A DNA stretch of 43,420 nucleotides from CAG-488 sp963625295. Lineage in GTDB: Bacteria > Bacillota > Clostridia > Oscillospirales > Acutalibacteraceae. The notes beneath the pieces were generated by a model, which did not search any database, was not told the DNA's origin, and saw only the letters and a list, made by a program, of their open reading frames with translations. Position numbers and translations under genes: made by a program. Location of the stretch: the NCBI GenBank assembly GCA_963625295.1, contig CAVFTC010000006.1:1-43420 (forward strand), read 5' to 3'. Positions 15,951-24,222 of the stretch are shown one piece after another (position 1 is the first letter of the stretch; the number at the start of each line of letters is the position of its first letter).

Positions 15951-17558
15951 TTATTTTAGCTTTACGACAATGTAGTCGTCCGTTTCGACAATGCAGTTTT
16001 TGCTCGGATACGGATCTATGCTTGAATAATTTTTTCGGGCTTCATTATACTGCTCTCGAGTGCAATGCTTGAAATCAACGCCGAGATAGTCGCAAAGCTT
16101 ATAAAGCTCGGCTTCGGGTTCGTCATAATCAAACGAGTTGGTTATGCTCCAGTTGATATATGACCAGCCGATGTAATCGTACTTATGCTTGGCTTTGGCT
16201 GCCGAATCGGCGTCTTTGGCCAAACGGTCGATAAGCTTGCCTAAATGGGATGAATCCGAAACTGAAATCAAGCTTGTTATATGTTCGGACATATCGTAAC
16301 CGCCGATGAAAACAACCGGCTTGCTCATGTCGCAGCTTTCCGTCAGGCGGCTGTTAATTGTCAGAATGACGGTTTTTTCTTCCTCGAAGCGTTGATTGTT
16401 TATCCAATACATTTTGTTTGAAGCTCCGATTTGAACAATCAATGCAAAAGCAAACAAAGCGGCAAACGCTCTTTTGGCAAATGCCTTGCCCGACTGAGCA
16501 TTAAGGCACAAAAGCATGGCGGTAAAGGCAACGAAGAACGGCATACCCTGTTCGGTTCGGTATTCCGCACCGCCGCCACGGTATAATGTCATTGCGAAAA
16601 CCGGAATAAGCGACCCGAGGTAAAGAAGCAAGCTTGAAAATTTCTTTGTCTTTTTTATGTTGATAATAAATAAAATGAAAGATATTATTCCTGCAAAAAA
16701 CAATATTGTAAATGCGGGGTTACAAAAAATTTTGAGTCCCCAATAGCTGGCATAGGAGCGGAATAAATCCCGCACTGCCTTAGAGGTGGCCGTCCACAGG
16801 CTTTGGGTCTTGGCAAAATCATTGACCTCTATTGAAAAGATTTTCATGAGGGCCTTGGTAATAACGGCTTCAAGAACAACTCCGAGCCCGAGAACCACCG
16901 CATGAAAGAGTCCCTTTGAAATAACCTCTCCGGTTTTCAGTCCGCCCTCCGAGCGTTCTTTCAGCATGAAAACAGCGAATATCATTCCGACATATGGCAG
17001 AATCATACATTCATACCACGAAAAAACGGCAATCATAAGAATCACCGGGACGAGTATGCATCTGGCAAAATCATTGTATTTAATTTCAAGATAGACGGCA
17101 AGAGAAAGCATCAGAGAGCAGCCGCCGACAGTAAGAATAGCTCCGTTATAAAGAAAATATTCAGTCAAAAGTGGGAATGAAATGTAAATGCAGGTGAATA
17201 CGATCGACGGTATTATGCTTTTTTGTTTATAAAAGCCGTCAAAAACGGCAAGCATTATGAGCGTGCCGAGAATGAAGCAAACGATGCCGAGAATCGGCTC
17301 AAACCACACCGGACAATTCCACAGTCCTAAAGCCCGCTCGACGATGGTTGCGGTAAATCTACCCTGGCTGAAAAGGATGCCGCCGTAATAGCGGTCATAG
17401 GACAGCCAGTCAATGGACGGCGACGGATTAGCAAGATAAAATCCGTATGTTCCGAGAGCCGTCAAAGCGACCGCTACCAGATAAAACGGATTGGTTATTC
17501 GTTTGTATATCGACTCTTTAAGGTCAAGCTCTTGATTTGTAATTTTGTGCTTTATCAT
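15951..17558 (-). CDS. GtrII-like membrane glycosyltransferase
   Basis: A polytopic membrane protein (535 aa) with about ten hydrophobic helices and a C-terminal outside domain of about 140 residues. Early acidic motifs DWLSYDRYYGG (residues about 51-61) and GRFTATIVERALGLW fit the GtrII-like glucosyltransferase family. Those proteins move a sugar from a polyprenyl-phosphate carrier onto a glycan on the outer face of the membrane. It follows the GT2 gene with a TAAAATG junction. ATG 17558 has GAGG about 9 nt upstream; ATG 17579 would overlap the GT2 gene. It is the last gene of the minus-strand sugar operon. Together with the GtrA and GtrB-like proteins of this operon it completes a Gtr-type decoration set. 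The transferred sugar is predicted to be the product of the upstream CDP-sugar genes. Confidence 0.8.
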   Translation of the reverse strand: MIKHKITNQELDLKESIYKRITNPFYLVAVALTALGTYGFYLANPSPSIDWLSYDRYYGGILFSQGRFTATIVERALGLWNCPVWFEPILGIVCFILGTLIMLAVFDGFYKQKSIIPSIVFTCIYISFPLLTEYFLYNGAILTVGGCSLMLSLAVYLEIKYNDFARCILVPVILMIAVFSWYECMILPYVGMIFAVFMLKERSEGGLKTGEVISKGLFHAVVLGLGVVLEAVITKALMKIFSIEVNDFAKTQSLWTATSKAVRDLFRSYASYWGLKIFCNPAFTILFFAGIISFILFIINIKKTKKFSSLLLYLGSLIPVFAMTLYRGGGAEYRTEQGMPFFVAFTAMLLCLNAQSGKAFAKRAFAALFAFALIVQIGASNKMYWINNQRFEEEKTVILTINSRLTESCDMSKPVVFIGGYDMSEHITSLISVSDSSHLGKLIDRLAKDADSAAKAKHKYDYIGWSYINWSITNSFDYDEPEAELYKLCDYLGVDFKHCTREQYNEARKNYSSIDPYPSKNCIVETDDYIVVKLK

Positions 17559-17559
17559 T

Positions 17560-18510
17560 TTATTCAGCCTCGTCATCATTAAAGTTTATTCGTTCCTCTT
17601 CAATTACGAGCGGTCTGTTCATTACCCTCGTGTTGATGTTGAGGACATATTCGCCGAGAAGTCCGATGAAGAAAAGCTGAATGCTTCCGAGAAAGCACAT
17701 TCCGATAAGCACGGGTGCCATGCCCATCGGGAAGTTGTCCCACATTATGAGCTTGAGAATAAGGTAAACCATTCCGACAAGGAAGCTCACCGCACCGACG
17801 CCAACTCCGAAAAAGGTCGCAATGCGCAGTCCGATTTTTGTGTATGAGGTGAAGCTGAGCATCGCCGCATCATAGAGCGTGTAGAAATTATTGTGAGTTT
17901 TTCCGGCTCTGCGCCTTGCCTGCTCGTAGGGAATATCCTTTCGTCTGTAGCCCAGCTCGGCAACAATGCCTCTGAGGAACGGAGTGGGATCCTTGAGATT
18001 TCTGAGTACCTCGATGAACGACTTGTCGTAAAGACCGAAGCCGGTGAAATGCTCAATCTGTTCAACATCGCTCATTTTTTTAATAAGCTTATAGTAGCAG
18101 GTGCGCATGAATCGGATCAGCTTGTTCTCCTTGCTTGTTGTCTTGATGGCGCAGACAATTTTGTAGCCGTTCTCCCATTCGTGGACTAGTCTCGGAATCA
18201 TTTCGATCGGGTCTTGAAAATCGCAGCACATACAAATTGTGCAGTCGCCCGATGTTTGCAGCATTCCGTAATAAGGCGAATTGAACTGACCGAAGTTTTT
18301 GGCGTTGAAAATTGCCTTGACTTTCGGATTCTTTCTGCAAATTTCACGGAGGAGCGGACGGGTGTTGTCCTTTGAATCGTTGTCGATAAAGAGAATTTCG
18401 TAATCATATTCGGGCAGGGATTTTGCCAGCTCCTTTATGACCGCTTCGCTTATCGGAACAACATTTTCCTCCTCGTTGTAGCACGGAATCATTATGCTTA
18501 TTTTTTTCAT
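17560..18510 (-). CDS. GT2 polyprenyl-phosphate glycosyltransferase (GtrB/DPM1-like)
   Basis: A 316-aa family 2 glycosyltransferase. It has MIPCYNEEENV at residues 7-17, FIDNDSKDNT at 41-50 and the DxQD catalytic motif DFQDPIEM at 97-104. Two C-terminal transmembrane helices (about 220-242 and 252-276) follow. This GT2-plus-two-helices layout is that of GtrB and dolichyl/undecaprenyl-phosphate sugar synthases, which load a nucleotide sugar onto the lipid carrier at the inner face. The start is ATG 18510 with GAGGG at 8-nt spacing; an in-frame TTG at 18516 is less likely. It lies 10 bp after the SDR gene. Confidence 0.9.
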   Translation of the reverse strand: MKKISIMIPCYNEEENVVPISEAVIKELAKSLPEYDYEILFIDNDSKDNTRPLLREICRKNPKVKAIFNAKNFGQFNSPYYGMLQTSGDCTICMCCDFQDPIEMIPRLVHEWENGYKIVCAIKTTSKENKLIRFMRTCYYKLIKKMSDVEQIEHFTGFGLYDKSFIEVLRNLKDPTPFLRGIVAELGYRRKDIPYEQARRRAGKTHNNFYTLYDAAMLSFTSYTKIGLRIATFFGVGVGAVSFLVGMVYLILKLIMWDNFPMGMAPVLIGMCFLGSIQLFFIGLLGEYVLNINTRVMNRPLVIEEERINFNDDEAE

Positions 18511-18520
18511 GTCCAAACCC

Positions 18521-19420
18521 TCAATCCAAAAGTTCTTTTATTCCTGTTTCAAAGTCGATTTCGGGAACAAATCCCGTGTCCTTTGTCAGCTCGGAAATGT
18601 CCGCCTGCAAGAACATGACCTGATTGCATGAGTAGGGGATAGCACCGAAGTCGATTTCCGAATTGCTCTTGCAAAGCTCATGTATTTTTTCTATGTATTC
18701 TCTCAGCGGTGCGGACTTGCCGCTGCCGAGGCAATATGTTTTTTCGTTGTGTTCACTGTCACAGCCGATAAGATAAAACGCATTTGCGGCGTCCCTTGCA
18801 CTGAGAAAATCCCAAAGCTGTTCACCCTTGCTGAATTCCGCCTTTTCGCCGGCTGTGAATTTATTTATTGCCGACTTGATTACGGAATTTTCAGGGTCGT
18901 ATTTTCCGTAAACGCTGAGAATTCTCACCCATGCGTGATCGATGCCGAGCTTGCGGCATTTCAGTCTGCTGAGTTGACCTGCGGCGAGCTTGGCCATGCC
19001 GTAGCCCGTAAAAGGGAAGGTCGGTGTGCCGGGAGTCAGCGGCTTATTGCATAGGCCGTACTCCGCCTGCGAGCCTGCGCCGATAAATTTTCGGCAGCCC
19101 ATTTTTTTTGCAAGCTCAACGGCGTCAAGCGTATATTCGATATTTTTCAGCTGGAGGTCTGCGTCATCCCTTGCCGCCCCCGTTGTTCCTGCCCACGCAA
19201 GGTGATAGAAGACATCATAATCGTTTTTTTGGGGAGTAAGGCTTTTTATTTCGTCAAGAGAGCAGCAGATTTTTTTAATAAGTCTGTTGTTCGGAATACA
19301 GTCTGCTCTTTTTGAACCGCTGCGGTAAAGCACGGTCACCTCGACACCTTCGCTGACAAGCTTGTCGATTATCGCACGGCCTACCGAGCCGGTTGCGCCT
19401 GTTATTACGGCTTTTTTCAT
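18521..19420 (-). CDS. NAD(P)-dependent sugar reductase/epimerase (SDR), YerF-like by position
   Basis: A 299-aa extended short-chain dehydrogenase. It has a Rossmann motif ITGATGSVG (residues 6-14), the active-site Ser region GAGSQAEYG (about 114-122) and catalytic YGMAK (Y140, K144). Such enzymes act on nucleotide sugars. Its place directly after a TPP-dependent acetolactate-synthase-like gene matches the Yersinia pair YerE-YerF, where the reductase converts the acetyl side chain at C4 to a hydroxyethyl group. On sequence alone it could also be a 4-ketoreductase such as an abequose or paratose synthase. The gene begins 7 nt after the previous stop codon with a weak GAGTGA site. Confidence 0.8.
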   Translation of the reverse strand: MKKAVITGATGSVGRAIIDKLVSEGVEVTVLYRSGSKRADCIPNNRLIKKICCSLDEIKSLTPQKNDYDVFYHLAWAGTTGAARDDADLQLKNIEYTLDAVELAKKMGCRKFIGAGSQAEYGLCNKPLTPGTPTFPFTGYGMAKLAAGQLSRLKCRKLGIDHAWVRILSVYGKYDPENSVIKSAINKFTAGEKAEFSKGEQLWDFLSARDAANAFYLIGCDSEHNEKTYCLGSGKSAPLREYIEKIHELCKSNSEIDFGAIPYSCNQVMFLQADISELTKDTGFVPEIDFETGIKELLD

Positions 19421-19427
19421 AATAATA

Positions 19428-21269
19428 TCACTCTTTTATCAGCGGAATATACATGTTTTGAGCCAGCTCGTCTCTGTCAAGGAACGGAGCGAGATCCTCA
19501 AGCGGAGGGCTGACAAGCGTTCCGTCTGCCAGACGCTTTGTGCTGCTCTTAGGCTCCCAAACCTGCTTCGTATCCGTGAAAATTTCACAGAAGACATAGC
19601 CGTCGGTCGAAAGCGTTTTTTTGACAGCCTCCTGCATTTCCGCATTACTGCTTGCGGAGAAATAGGGGAAGCCGAAGGCTTTTGCTATATTCTCAAATTT
19701 CGGGAAGGAAAGGTCGCCGCTTTCGGGACCGATACCTACCTTGGTATGCTCTTTAAAAAGGTTATTCTGAGTTATTCTGATGCTGTGATAGCCGCTGTTG
19801 TTGATTAGGAAAAGCTTGATCGGGAGCTTGTTTGTGATTATTGTCTGAAGCTCCTGAAGATTCATCATAATGCTTCCGTCGCCCTCAAGGCAGATTGTGT
19901 CCTGATTTTTGCCCGAAACGCAAAGACCGACAGCCGCAGGCAATCCGTAGCCCATGCTTGCGATCGCACTGTTGATGATAAAGCGTGAACCGTGCTTTAT
20001 CGTCCAGCATTGATGACCCGCAACGCAGCAAGCTCCGTTGCTGACCGCCGTGAGTGAGTTTTCGGGGAGCTGGTCGGCGAGGTATTTGATGAAAGCGTAA
20101 ACATTGGCGGTTGTGCCGTTCTCCTCCTTGTGACGGGGAAGGACGACGGGGTATTTTTCTTTCCATTCAACGCACTGTCTGCGCCAGTCGTCGCCGTCGA
20201 AAACGGGGGAAGCGTCGTCTTTAATATTTCTGATGATCGCTTCAAGAAAGTCCTTTGCGTCTGCCCAAACCGGCATATCAACATGGATCGTCGGCTTTTT
20301 CATTTCCGCTTTGTCGATGTCAACCATTATGACCTCGGCGGCTCTTGCCCATGTGCCGTAGTCATAGCCGACCTGACGAATGCTTATCCTTGTGCCGATA
20401 GTGAGAAGAAGATCGGCATTTTGAACGGCAAAGTTACCCGGACGGTCGCCCATGTTGCCGCCTCTGCCGCAATAGAGATGATTATCATTCTCTATAATGT
20501 CGATACTGTTCCAATATGTTACAACGGGAACGCCGAGAAGCTCCGAAGCTTTTTTGAAGGCTTCATATCCGCCCGAAAGTCGGATTCCGCCGCCGGCATA
20601 GATGACCGGACGCTTTGCGTTCCTGATTTTTTCGAGAATTATTTTTATGGTCTGGTCGTCGATTTTCGGCGGAAGCTCGCCGTCGTCTTCTGTCGGGTCA
20701 TAGCCGTTGAGATCGTCGGTTTCAATATAGCTGCCCTGATAGTTGACGGGTATGTCGAGCCAAACGGGGCCGGGTCTGCCCGTTGTGGCAAGATGCCACG
20801 CTTTTTCAAGCATATATCTTATATCGTTGATATCCTCAAGCATGGTGGCGTATTTGCACATGCAGGAAACAGCTTTTGTAATGTCAAATTCCTGGTCGCC
20901 CACCGCCCGGAGAGGAAGCCCCTCGGTGAACTGCTCGGCATAGCGTGCCGTTGTGGTGTATTTGACCTGACCGCTGACCACGAACATCGGAATGGAATCG
21001 AGCCAGCCGCCGACCACGCCTGTGATTGCGTTTGTGCCGCCGGGACCTGTTGTAACGCAGAGGGCGGCAATTTTGTTGTTAAGTCTTGCGTAAGCCTCCG
21101 CTGCGATTGCGCTTGCCTGCTCGTGGTGATTATAGGTGCAATGGATTCGTTCATTGTGCCCGAAAGCGTCATTGAGGTGCATTGCGCCGCCGCCGACAAC
21201 CGTAAAGCAGTCGGTTACTCCTCGGTCGGCAAGGAAATTTGCAATATAGTCAGCAAGTCTTATCTTCAT
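19428..21269 (-). CDS. TPP-dependent acetolactate-synthase-like enzyme, YerE-like
   Basis: A 613-aa thiamine-diphosphate enzyme. The TPP-activating Glu sits in YNHHEQASAIAAEAY (E50), and the TPP/Mg motif GDGS lies at about 463-466 with the NNSGYHSI end of that motif about 25 residues later. The central FAD-type domain region is present. It looks like the large subunit of acetohydroxyacid synthase, but there is no small subunit or ilv gene nearby. It sits inside a CDP-dideoxysugar operon. YerE of Yersinia pseudotuberculosis is such an enzyme: it decarboxylates pyruvate and adds the two-carbon unit to C4 of CDP-3,6-dideoxy-4-keto-glucose. That role is inferred here. ATG 21269 has AAAGG at 9 nt; ATG 21278 lies directly on that site. 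The gene overlaps gtrA by 20 nt. Confidence 0.85.
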   Translation of the reverse strand: MKIRLADYIANFLADRGVTDCFTVVGGGAMHLNDAFGHNERIHCTYNHHEQASAIAAEAYARLNNKIAALCVTTGPGGTNAITGVVGGWLDSIPMFVVSGQVKYTTTARYAEQFTEGLPLRAVGDQEFDITKAVSCMCKYATMLEDINDIRYMLEKAWHLATTGRPGPVWLDIPVNYQGSYIETDDLNGYDPTEDDGELPPKIDDQTIKIILEKIRNAKRPVIYAGGGIRLSGGYEAFKKASELLGVPVVTYWNSIDIIENDNHLYCGRGGNMGDRPGNFAVQNADLLLTIGTRISIRQVGYDYGTWARAAEVIMVDIDKAEMKKPTIHVDMPVWADAKDFLEAIIRNIKDDASPVFDGDDWRRQCVEWKEKYPVVLPRHKEENGTTANVYAFIKYLADQLPENSLTAVSNGACCVAGHQCWTIKHGSRFIINSAIASMGYGLPAAVGLCVSGKNQDTICLEGDGSIMMNLQELQTIITNKLPIKLFLINNSGYHSIRITQNNLFKEHTKVGIGPESGDLSFPKFENIAKAFGFPYFSASSNAEMQEAVKKTLSTDGYVFCEIFTDTKQVWEPKSSTKRLADGTLVSPPLEDLAPFLDRDELAQNMYIPLIKE

Positions 21270-21783
21270 CTTTTTCATCCTTTGCAGATTTTGATTTGAA
21301 TGCCCAGAATTTGTTCATGACAAAATTGAGCGGAATTGTTATAACGAGTGCGCCGAGGCTTGCAATAAAGAACGGTATGTTGATTTTTGTAAGCAGAATT
21401 TTAACTATCGGCGAAAGTATCAGTCCGGTAATGCCGTAGCAGGCAAAGGTCTTAAAGTAGGTTTTGAAATGCTCGGAAAAGCGCTTCTTGCCCGAGCCGA
21501 AAACATATCTGTTGTTCCAAAAATAAGAGTTGCTGACGCTGATTACAAATGCAATTATCGTTGTTATAACTATTTTGACATTGTTGCCGTCGGTCGAGAT
21601 GCCGAGCTGCGAAAGCAGTTGGAGAATTCCGATGAATTTTGAATTCTTGAAAAGGACATAGTAGCAGAGCATTTCTGTGGCGTAGGAAATCGCAGTGTTC
21701 GACACGCCGACAAGTCCGAATTTTATGAACTGAATCAGCGGAGCCAGCTTTTCGTTTTGTAAAAGGCTTTTTATCTTATTCAT
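21250..21783 (-). CDS. gtrA: GtrA-like polyprenyl-phosphate-sugar flippase
   Basis: A 177-aa protein with four transmembrane helices and the GtrA family hallmarks: a first helix with FIKFGLVGVSNTAISY, an NSYFWNNRYVF stretch at the end of helix 2 and NFVMNKFWAFK at the C-terminus. Family members move undecaprenyl-phosphate-linked sugars across the membrane. It overlaps the rfbH stop codon by 8 nt (ATGAATAA) and overlaps the next gene, so it is tightly embedded in the sugar operon and probably translationally coupled. Confidence 0.93.
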   Translation of the reverse strand: MNKIKSLLQNEKLAPLIQFIKFGLVGVSNTAISYATEMLCYYVLFKNSKFIGILQLLSQLGISTDGNNVKIVITTIIAFVISVSNSYFWNNRYVFGSGKKRFSEHFKTYFKTFACYGITGLILSPIVKILLTKINIPFFIASLGALVITIPLNFVMNKFWAFKSKSAKDEKDEDKTC

Positions 21784-23110
21784 TTTTCAGAGCCTCGATA
21801 ATTGTGCCCGCCATGTATCTGAGCTTTTCGTCCGTCATGCCCGGATAAACGCCGACCCAGAAGGAATCGTTCATGATCCTGTCGGTGTTTTCAAGCGTGC
21901 CGACAACACGGTAGCCCTTGCCGCTTGTGCGCATTTCGTCAAAGCAAGGGTGCTTGATAAGATTTCCGGCAAAGAGCATTCTTGTCTGAACGCCCTTGCT
22001 CTCGACATATTGAACGAGCCTGTTCCTGTCAACGCCCTCCCTGCAGGTGATGAAGAAGCCGAACCAGCTCGGGTCGGAATTCTCGTTCGCCTCGGGAAGC
22101 ATGAGCTTATCGGAAACACATTCAAGAGCGTCATGAAGCACCTTGAAATTGTGCTTTCTTTTTTCGACGAAGCTTGGAAATTTCTTCAGCTGAGCGCAGC
22201 CGACTGCCGCCTGCATATCGGTTGCTTTAAGGTTATATCCAAAGTGAGAATAGACATATTTATGGTCATAGCCGAGCGGAAGCTCACCGTACTGCTTGTC
22301 AAAGCGATGACCGCAGAGGTTGTCCTGACCCGGTTCGCACATACAGTCGCGACCCCAGTCACGCATCGAACGAATGATTTTGTGAAGAAGGGGATCATTC
22401 GTGTAAACTGCGCCGCCCTCGCCCATTGTCATGTGGTGCGGCGGATAGAAGCTGCTTGTGCCGATATCGCCTATCGTGCCGGTGAACTTCGTCTCACCGG
22501 CAATTGTGTAGGTTGAGCCGAGCGAATCGCAGTTGTCCTCAACGAGCCAAAGCTTGTGCTTGTCGCAGAAAGACTTAACTGCCTTGAGATCAAACGGATT
22601 GCCGAGCGTATGGGCAACCATGACCGCCTTTGTTTTATCGGAATACGCTTCTTCAAGCATCGAAGCGTCAATGTCGGCATTAGGAAGCTTTACATCGACA
22701 AAAACGGGAACAGCGCCGAATTGTATCATCGGCGTCACGGTTGTCGGAAAGCCTGCCGCAACGGTTATGACCTCGTCGCCCGGTCTGATCGCTCTTTCCT
22801 TGAGCAGGGGAGAGGTGAGAGTCATAAAAGCGACAAGATTTGCGCTTGAGCCGGAATTGACGAGCGAGCAAAACCTCACACCGAGATATTTGCAAAAATC
22901 GCTTTCAAATTGCTTGGTATATCTTCCTGCTGTGAGCCAGAATTCAAGCGCACTGTCAACAAGGTTCACCATTTCCTCCGAGTCATAAACTCGTGAAGCG
23001 TAGGGGATTCGCTGACCCTCCTTGAATTCGGTCGGAACATTGTGATATTTGTCGCAGTATTCCTTTACCTTTTCGAGTATTTCGTTATGTAACTGTTCTT
23101 TATCATTCAT
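21776..23110 (-). CDS. rfbH: CDP-4-dehydro-6-deoxyglucose 3-dehydratase (E1)
   Basis: A 444-aa PMP/PLP-dependent C3 dehydratase of the DegT/aminotransferase fold. The usual PLP lysine is replaced by histidine in FYPPHHMTMGEGG (H225), as in the Yersinia E1 enzyme (DdhC). The [2Fe-2S] ligands are present as C194, C256, C258 and C266, in the C-X61-C-X-C-X7-C arrangement; Yersinia E1 has X57, and the difference is a four-residue insertion. It removes the C3 hydroxyl of CDP-4-keto-6-deoxyglucose and normally needs an E3 iron-sulfur flavoprotein reductase, which is not encoded nearby. ATG 23110 has AGGAGA at 8 nt. It overlaps rfbG by 8 nt and gtrA by 8 nt. Confidence 0.95.
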   Translation of the reverse strand: MNDKEQLHNEILEKVKEYCDKYHNVPTEFKEGQRIPYASRVYDSEEMVNLVDSALEFWLTAGRYTKQFESDFCKYLGVRFCSLVNSGSSANLVAFMTLTSPLLKERAIRPGDEVITVAAGFPTTVTPMIQFGAVPVFVDVKLPNADIDASMLEEAYSDKTKAVMVAHTLGNPFDLKAVKSFCDKHKLWLVEDNCDSLGSTYTIAGETKFTGTIGDIGTSSFYPPHHMTMGEGGAVYTNDPLLHKIIRSMRDWGRDCMCEPGQDNLCGHRFDKQYGELPLGYDHKYVYSHFGYNLKATDMQAAVGCAQLKKFPSFVEKRKHNFKVLHDALECVSDKLMLPEANENSDPSWFGFFITCREGVDRNRLVQYVESKGVQTRMLFAGNLIKHPCFDEMRTSGKGYRVVGTLENTDRIMNDSFWVGVYPGMTDEKLRYMAGTIIEALKNE

Positions 23111-24167
23111 CGCCGTTTCTCCTGAAAAAATCTTTTATCTGCTTATCTGTGTATTCTGCCATGTTTTCGTTGTTGGCATAGGCCTTTGTCCATTCAACGG
23201 TTTTTTCAACCGCTTGACGAGCTGACCATCTCGGCCTCCATCCGAAAACGAATTTGACCCTTGAGCAGTCGAGCTTGAGAAAGTTGGCTTCGTGAGGTCC
23301 GTCCTTGTGCTCGGCAACGAAGCCTTGACCGCCGCCCCATGCGTCACAGAAGCAGCCTGCCAGCTCGCCAGTTGTCAGGCAATCGGATTCGTTCGGCCCT
23401 ACATTGTACCAGTCGGCAACATCGGCGTTATCATACTGCGCCGCAGCTATCATTAAATAGACATAAAGCGGTTCAAGCACATGCTGGTACGGACGGATCG
23501 AGTTCGGATTTCTGACCTTGATATCCTCGCCGTTCATCGCCGCTCTTACGCAGTCGGGAATGATTCTGTTTGCGGCAAAGTCGCCTCCGCCGATAACATT
23601 GCCCGCTCTCGCCGTTGAAATTCTTACATGATTATCCGCAAAAAACGAGCTTTTGTAGCTGTGGGTCACCAGCTCGGAGCAGGATTTTGAGTTTGAATAG
23701 GGATCAAAGCCGTCAAGAGGCTCATTCTCACGAAAGCCCCATATCGTCTCGTCGTTTTTGTAAACCTTATCGGTCGTGACATTGAGGAATGATTTGACCG
23801 AACGGCTTGTTCTGATACATTCAAGAATGTTGACCGTGCCCATCACATTGGTTTCATATGTATATTTTGGATTGTTATAGGATTCAAGCACGATCGGTTG
23901 AGCTGCAAGATGCAAAACTATCTCGGGTTGAACCTCGTCAAAAACTTTTTTCAGATGCTCATAGTCCCTGATATCGCCGATTACGGAATTCATCCTTTTG
24001 CCGAGCTGCGTGATTTCAAACATGCTCGGATCGGTCGGCGGCTCAAGCGAATAGCCCGTCACATCTGCACCGGCAAGCAGGAGAATGCTGCAAAGCCATG
24101 TTCCCTTGAAGCCCGTGTGACCCGTGACGAGAACCCTTTTGTTTTTGTAAAAAGAAAGATCAAGCAT
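23103..24167 (-). CDS. rfbG: CDP-glucose 4,6-dehydratase
   Basis: A 354-aa extended SDR enzyme that converts CDP-glucose to CDP-4-keto-6-deoxyglucose with bound NAD. The Rossmann motif VTGHTGFKG is at residues 14-22. A Thr in NVTTDKVYKN and the YxxxK pair in DPYSNSKSCSE form the active site. The long N-terminal extension seen when the frame is read back to 24506 lies inside rfbF and is not real. ATG 24167 has GGAG at 8-nt spacing and gives the usual length of the family. It is separated from rfbF by 55 bp that contain a short palindrome. Confidence 0.95.
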   Translation of the reverse strand: MLDLSFYKNKRVLVTGHTGFKGTWLCSILLLAGADVTGYSLEPPTDPSMFEITQLGKRMNSVIGDIRDYEHLKKVFDEVQPEIVLHLAAQPIVLESYNNPKYTYETNVMGTVNILECIRTSRSVKSFLNVTTDKVYKNDETIWGFRENEPLDGFDPYSNSKSCSELVTHSYKSSFFADNHVRISTARAGNVIGGGDFAANRIIPDCVRAAMNGEDIKVRNPNSIRPYQHVLEPLYVYLMIAAAQYDNADVADWYNVGPNESDCLTTGELAGCFCDAWGGGQGFVAEHKDGPHEANFLKLDCSRVKFVFGWRPRWSARQAVEKTVEWTKAYANNENMAEYTDKQIKDFFRRNGDE

Positions 24168-24190
24168 AATAATTACTCCGTTAGGTTTAG

Positions 24191-24207
24191 GCACAATTGA
24201 ATTGTGC
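24191..24207. repeat. Palindrome in the rfbF-rfbG spacer, diverged copy of the dispersed element
   Basis: GCACAATT (24191-24198), G, AATTGTGC (24200-24207) form a perfect 8-bp dyad. Read on the minus strand, 24218-24203 matches the left arm of the 15898 palindrome at 14 of 16 positions. It lies inside the operon and could attenuate transcription or set the rfbF to rfbG ratio. Confidence 0.55.
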
Positions 24208-24222
24208 GGTCTTGACTTAGCT

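Noticed and set aside
19428..21269. Reading the TPP enzyme as the branched-chain amino acid enzyme IlvB
   Set aside because: No IlvN-type subunit, ilvC, ilvD or leu genes are nearby and the gene is embedded between gtrA and a sugar SDR; kept only as the alternative to be excluded by phylogeny.
20130..21299. 389-codon open frame on the plus strand opposite the TPP enzyme gene
   Set aside because: It mirrors a well-conserved enzyme gene, its product resembles no family, and it has no ribosome site; it is an antisense shadow caused by codon bias.
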